Assembly (NCBI GenBank): GCA_016213865.1
Contig: JACQZL010000086.1
Coordinates: forward strand, 1 to 8,046
Source of the DNA: Candidatus Rifleibacteriota bacterium
Lineage (GTDB): Bacteria; UBP17; UBA6191; JACPRK01
Direction: 5' to 3'
Length of the DNA: 8,046 bases
Numbering within the stretch: the stretch's first letter is position 1; every line of letters begins with the position of its first letter. The translations under genes were made by a program, and so were the position numbers. The notes beneath the pieces are model-generated. The model was not told the origin of the DNA. It did not search any database and saw only the letters and a program-made list of their open reading frames with translations. Shown one piece after another: positions 7,828 through 8,046 of the stretch.

Positions 7828-7882
7828 TGAGGCTCGAGGCTTGAGGCTCGAGGCCTAAGGCTCGAGGCTGGGGGCCGAGGCT
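7828..7882. repeat. GAGGC heptamer tandem array
   Basis: Six consecutive 7-bp units run from 7828 to 7869: TGAGGCT, CGAGGCT, TGAGGCT, CGAGGCC, TAAGGCT, CGAGGCT. A degenerate GGGGGCC and a further CGAGGCT (7876-7882, one base out of phase) follow. TGAGGCT and CGAGGCT largely alternate, so a 14-bp unit containing CTCGAG also describes it. It starts 17 nt after the hybrid kinase stop. It has no coding signal and resembles the short tandem heptamer repeats known from some bacterial intergenic regions. Confidence 0.8.
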
Positions 7883-7886
7883 CCGT

Positions 7887-7912
7887 GTCAGCCGGCGTCA
7901 GCGCCTGTCAGC
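7887..7912. repeat. Three GTCAGC direct repeats at exact 10-bp spacing
   Basis: GTCAGC occurs at 7887-7892, 7897-7902 and 7907-7912, each copy beginning exactly 10 bp after the last. The spacers are CGGC and GCCT. This places all three on nearly the same face of the helix, about 95 bp before the ssb start. It could be a protein-binding array or only the remains of another short tandem repeat. Confidence 0.55.
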
Positions 7913-7947
7913 CCGGGAGAGGGGGGCGCGAAGCTAGATTGGCCTCC

Positions 7948-7964
7948 GCCGCGGCGACCGCGGC
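7948..7964 (+). promoter_or_regulatory. Perfect 7-bp hairpin in the ssb leader region
   Basis: GCCGCGG and CCGCGGC pair around a CGA loop, 39 nt before the ssb ATG. It may be a leader structure or a terminator-like element for upstream transcription; no T-run follows. Confidence 0.35.
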
Positions 7965-7976
7965 ATCCGAAAGAAG

Positions 7977-7988
7977 GCCTCGCGAGGC
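7977..7988. promoter_or_regulatory. 12-bp perfect palindrome directly before the ssb ribosome binding site
   Basis: GCCTCGCGAGGC is its own reverse complement and ends one base before the AGGAGGAGG ribosome binding site. A repressor bound here, or an RNA fold next to the site, could affect ssb expression. It does not resemble the LexA box of E. coli (CTGT-N8-ACAG). Confidence 0.4.
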
Positions 7989-7989
7989 G

Positions 7990-7998
7990 AGGAGGAGG
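7990..7998 (+). promoter_or_regulatory. Strong ribosome binding site of ssb
   Basis: AGGAGGAGG is a near-ideal Shine-Dalgarno sequence 5 nt before the ATG at 8004. It predicts strong translation, as expected for an abundant DNA-binding protein. Confidence 0.75.
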
Positions 7999-8003
7999 CA
8001 GAC

Positions 8004-8046
8004 ATGGCTTCGTTCAACAAGGTGATGCTGGTGGGTAACCTGACCC
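8004..8046 (+). CDS. ssb: Single-stranded DNA-binding protein, N-terminal fragment
   Basis: Only 14 codons are in the window, reading MASFNKVMLVGNLT. This is the highly conserved first beta strand of the bacterial SSB OB-fold, where FNKV.L.GNLT is typical and is usually followed by RDPE. SSB coats single-stranded DNA during replication, repair and recombination, acting as a tetramer in most bacteria. The start is fixed by the strong ribosome binding site 5 nt upstream and by the family's usual N-terminus. The gene runs off the right edge, so its length, acidic C-terminal tip and any paralogue status cannot be judged. The structured DNA upstream suggests its own control region and not simple read-through from the kinase gene. 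Confidence 0.85.
   Translation, partial: MASFNKVMLVGNLT

Larger units (their letters stand above)
7812..8003. other. Intergenic region between the hybrid kinase and ssb
   Basis: No gene is seen in this gap. It contains the heptamer array (7828-7882), the GTCAGC triplet (7887-7912), a hairpin (7948-7964), a 12-bp palindrome (7977-7988) and the ssb ribosome binding site (7990-7998). TAGATT at 7935-7940 resembles a -10 hexamer but has no -35 partner at normal spacing, so no promoter for ssb is called. Confidence 0.6.

Noticed and set aside
7828..7912. CRISPR-like array before ssb
   Set aside because: The units are 7 and 10 bp without spacers of CRISPR length and no cas gene is near; they are short tandem repeats.

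Overview
The window is GC-rich bacterial DNA, strongly biased to G or C at third codon positions, which is why long spurious open frames appear opposite the real genes. Nothing identifies the species. A soluble histidine kinase flanked by receiver domains, a lipoprotein built of carboxypeptidase-regulatory-like repeats, a large HEAT-repeat protein and an SSB starting MASFNKVMLVGNLT would suit Acidobacteriota or another large-genome Gram-negative lineage. That placement is inference, at low confidence.

Layout. (1) Bases 1-1531, plus strand: 3' part of a HEAT-repeat protein gene whose start lies upstream of the window. (2) Bases 1532-1795: a gap between convergent genes, packed with perfect hairpins, probably a bidirectional termination zone. 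(3) Bases 1796-3598, minus strand: a predicted lipoprotein of about six beta-sandwich carboxypeptidase-regulatory-like repeats. (4) Bases 3599-3798: a divergent regulatory region with a 12-bp inverted repeat flanking an AT-rich patch. (5) Bases 3799-5148, plus strand: an exported S41 C-terminal processing peptidase with PDZ domain and intact Ser-Lys-Gln active site. (6) Bases 5149-5470: an intergenic REP/MITE-like palindrome, a candidate promoter and a hairpin next to the ribosome binding site of the next gene. (7) Bases 5471-6082 and 6132-7811, plus strand: a stand-alone receiver-domain response regulator and a soluble REC-HisKA-HATPase-REC hybrid kinase, 49 nt apart and probably one operon. 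(8) Bases 7812-8003: a heptamer tandem array, a 10-bp-phased GTCAGC triplet, a hairpin and a 12-bp palindrome before a strong ribosome binding site. (9) Bases 8004-8046: the first 14 codons of ssb.

How the parts may work together. The response regulator and hybrid kinase form a signalling module with three receiver domains and no visible sensor or DNA-binding domain, suggesting a cytoplasmic phosphorelay or protein-interaction output. The S41 peptidase and lipoprotein are divergently transcribed envelope proteins that might share a control region. The HEAT protein and ssb appear to be separate units. I see no tRNA, rRNA, CRISPR array, transposase or phage gene, and no convincing new defence or mobile system. 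The least explained material is the structured intergenic DNA.
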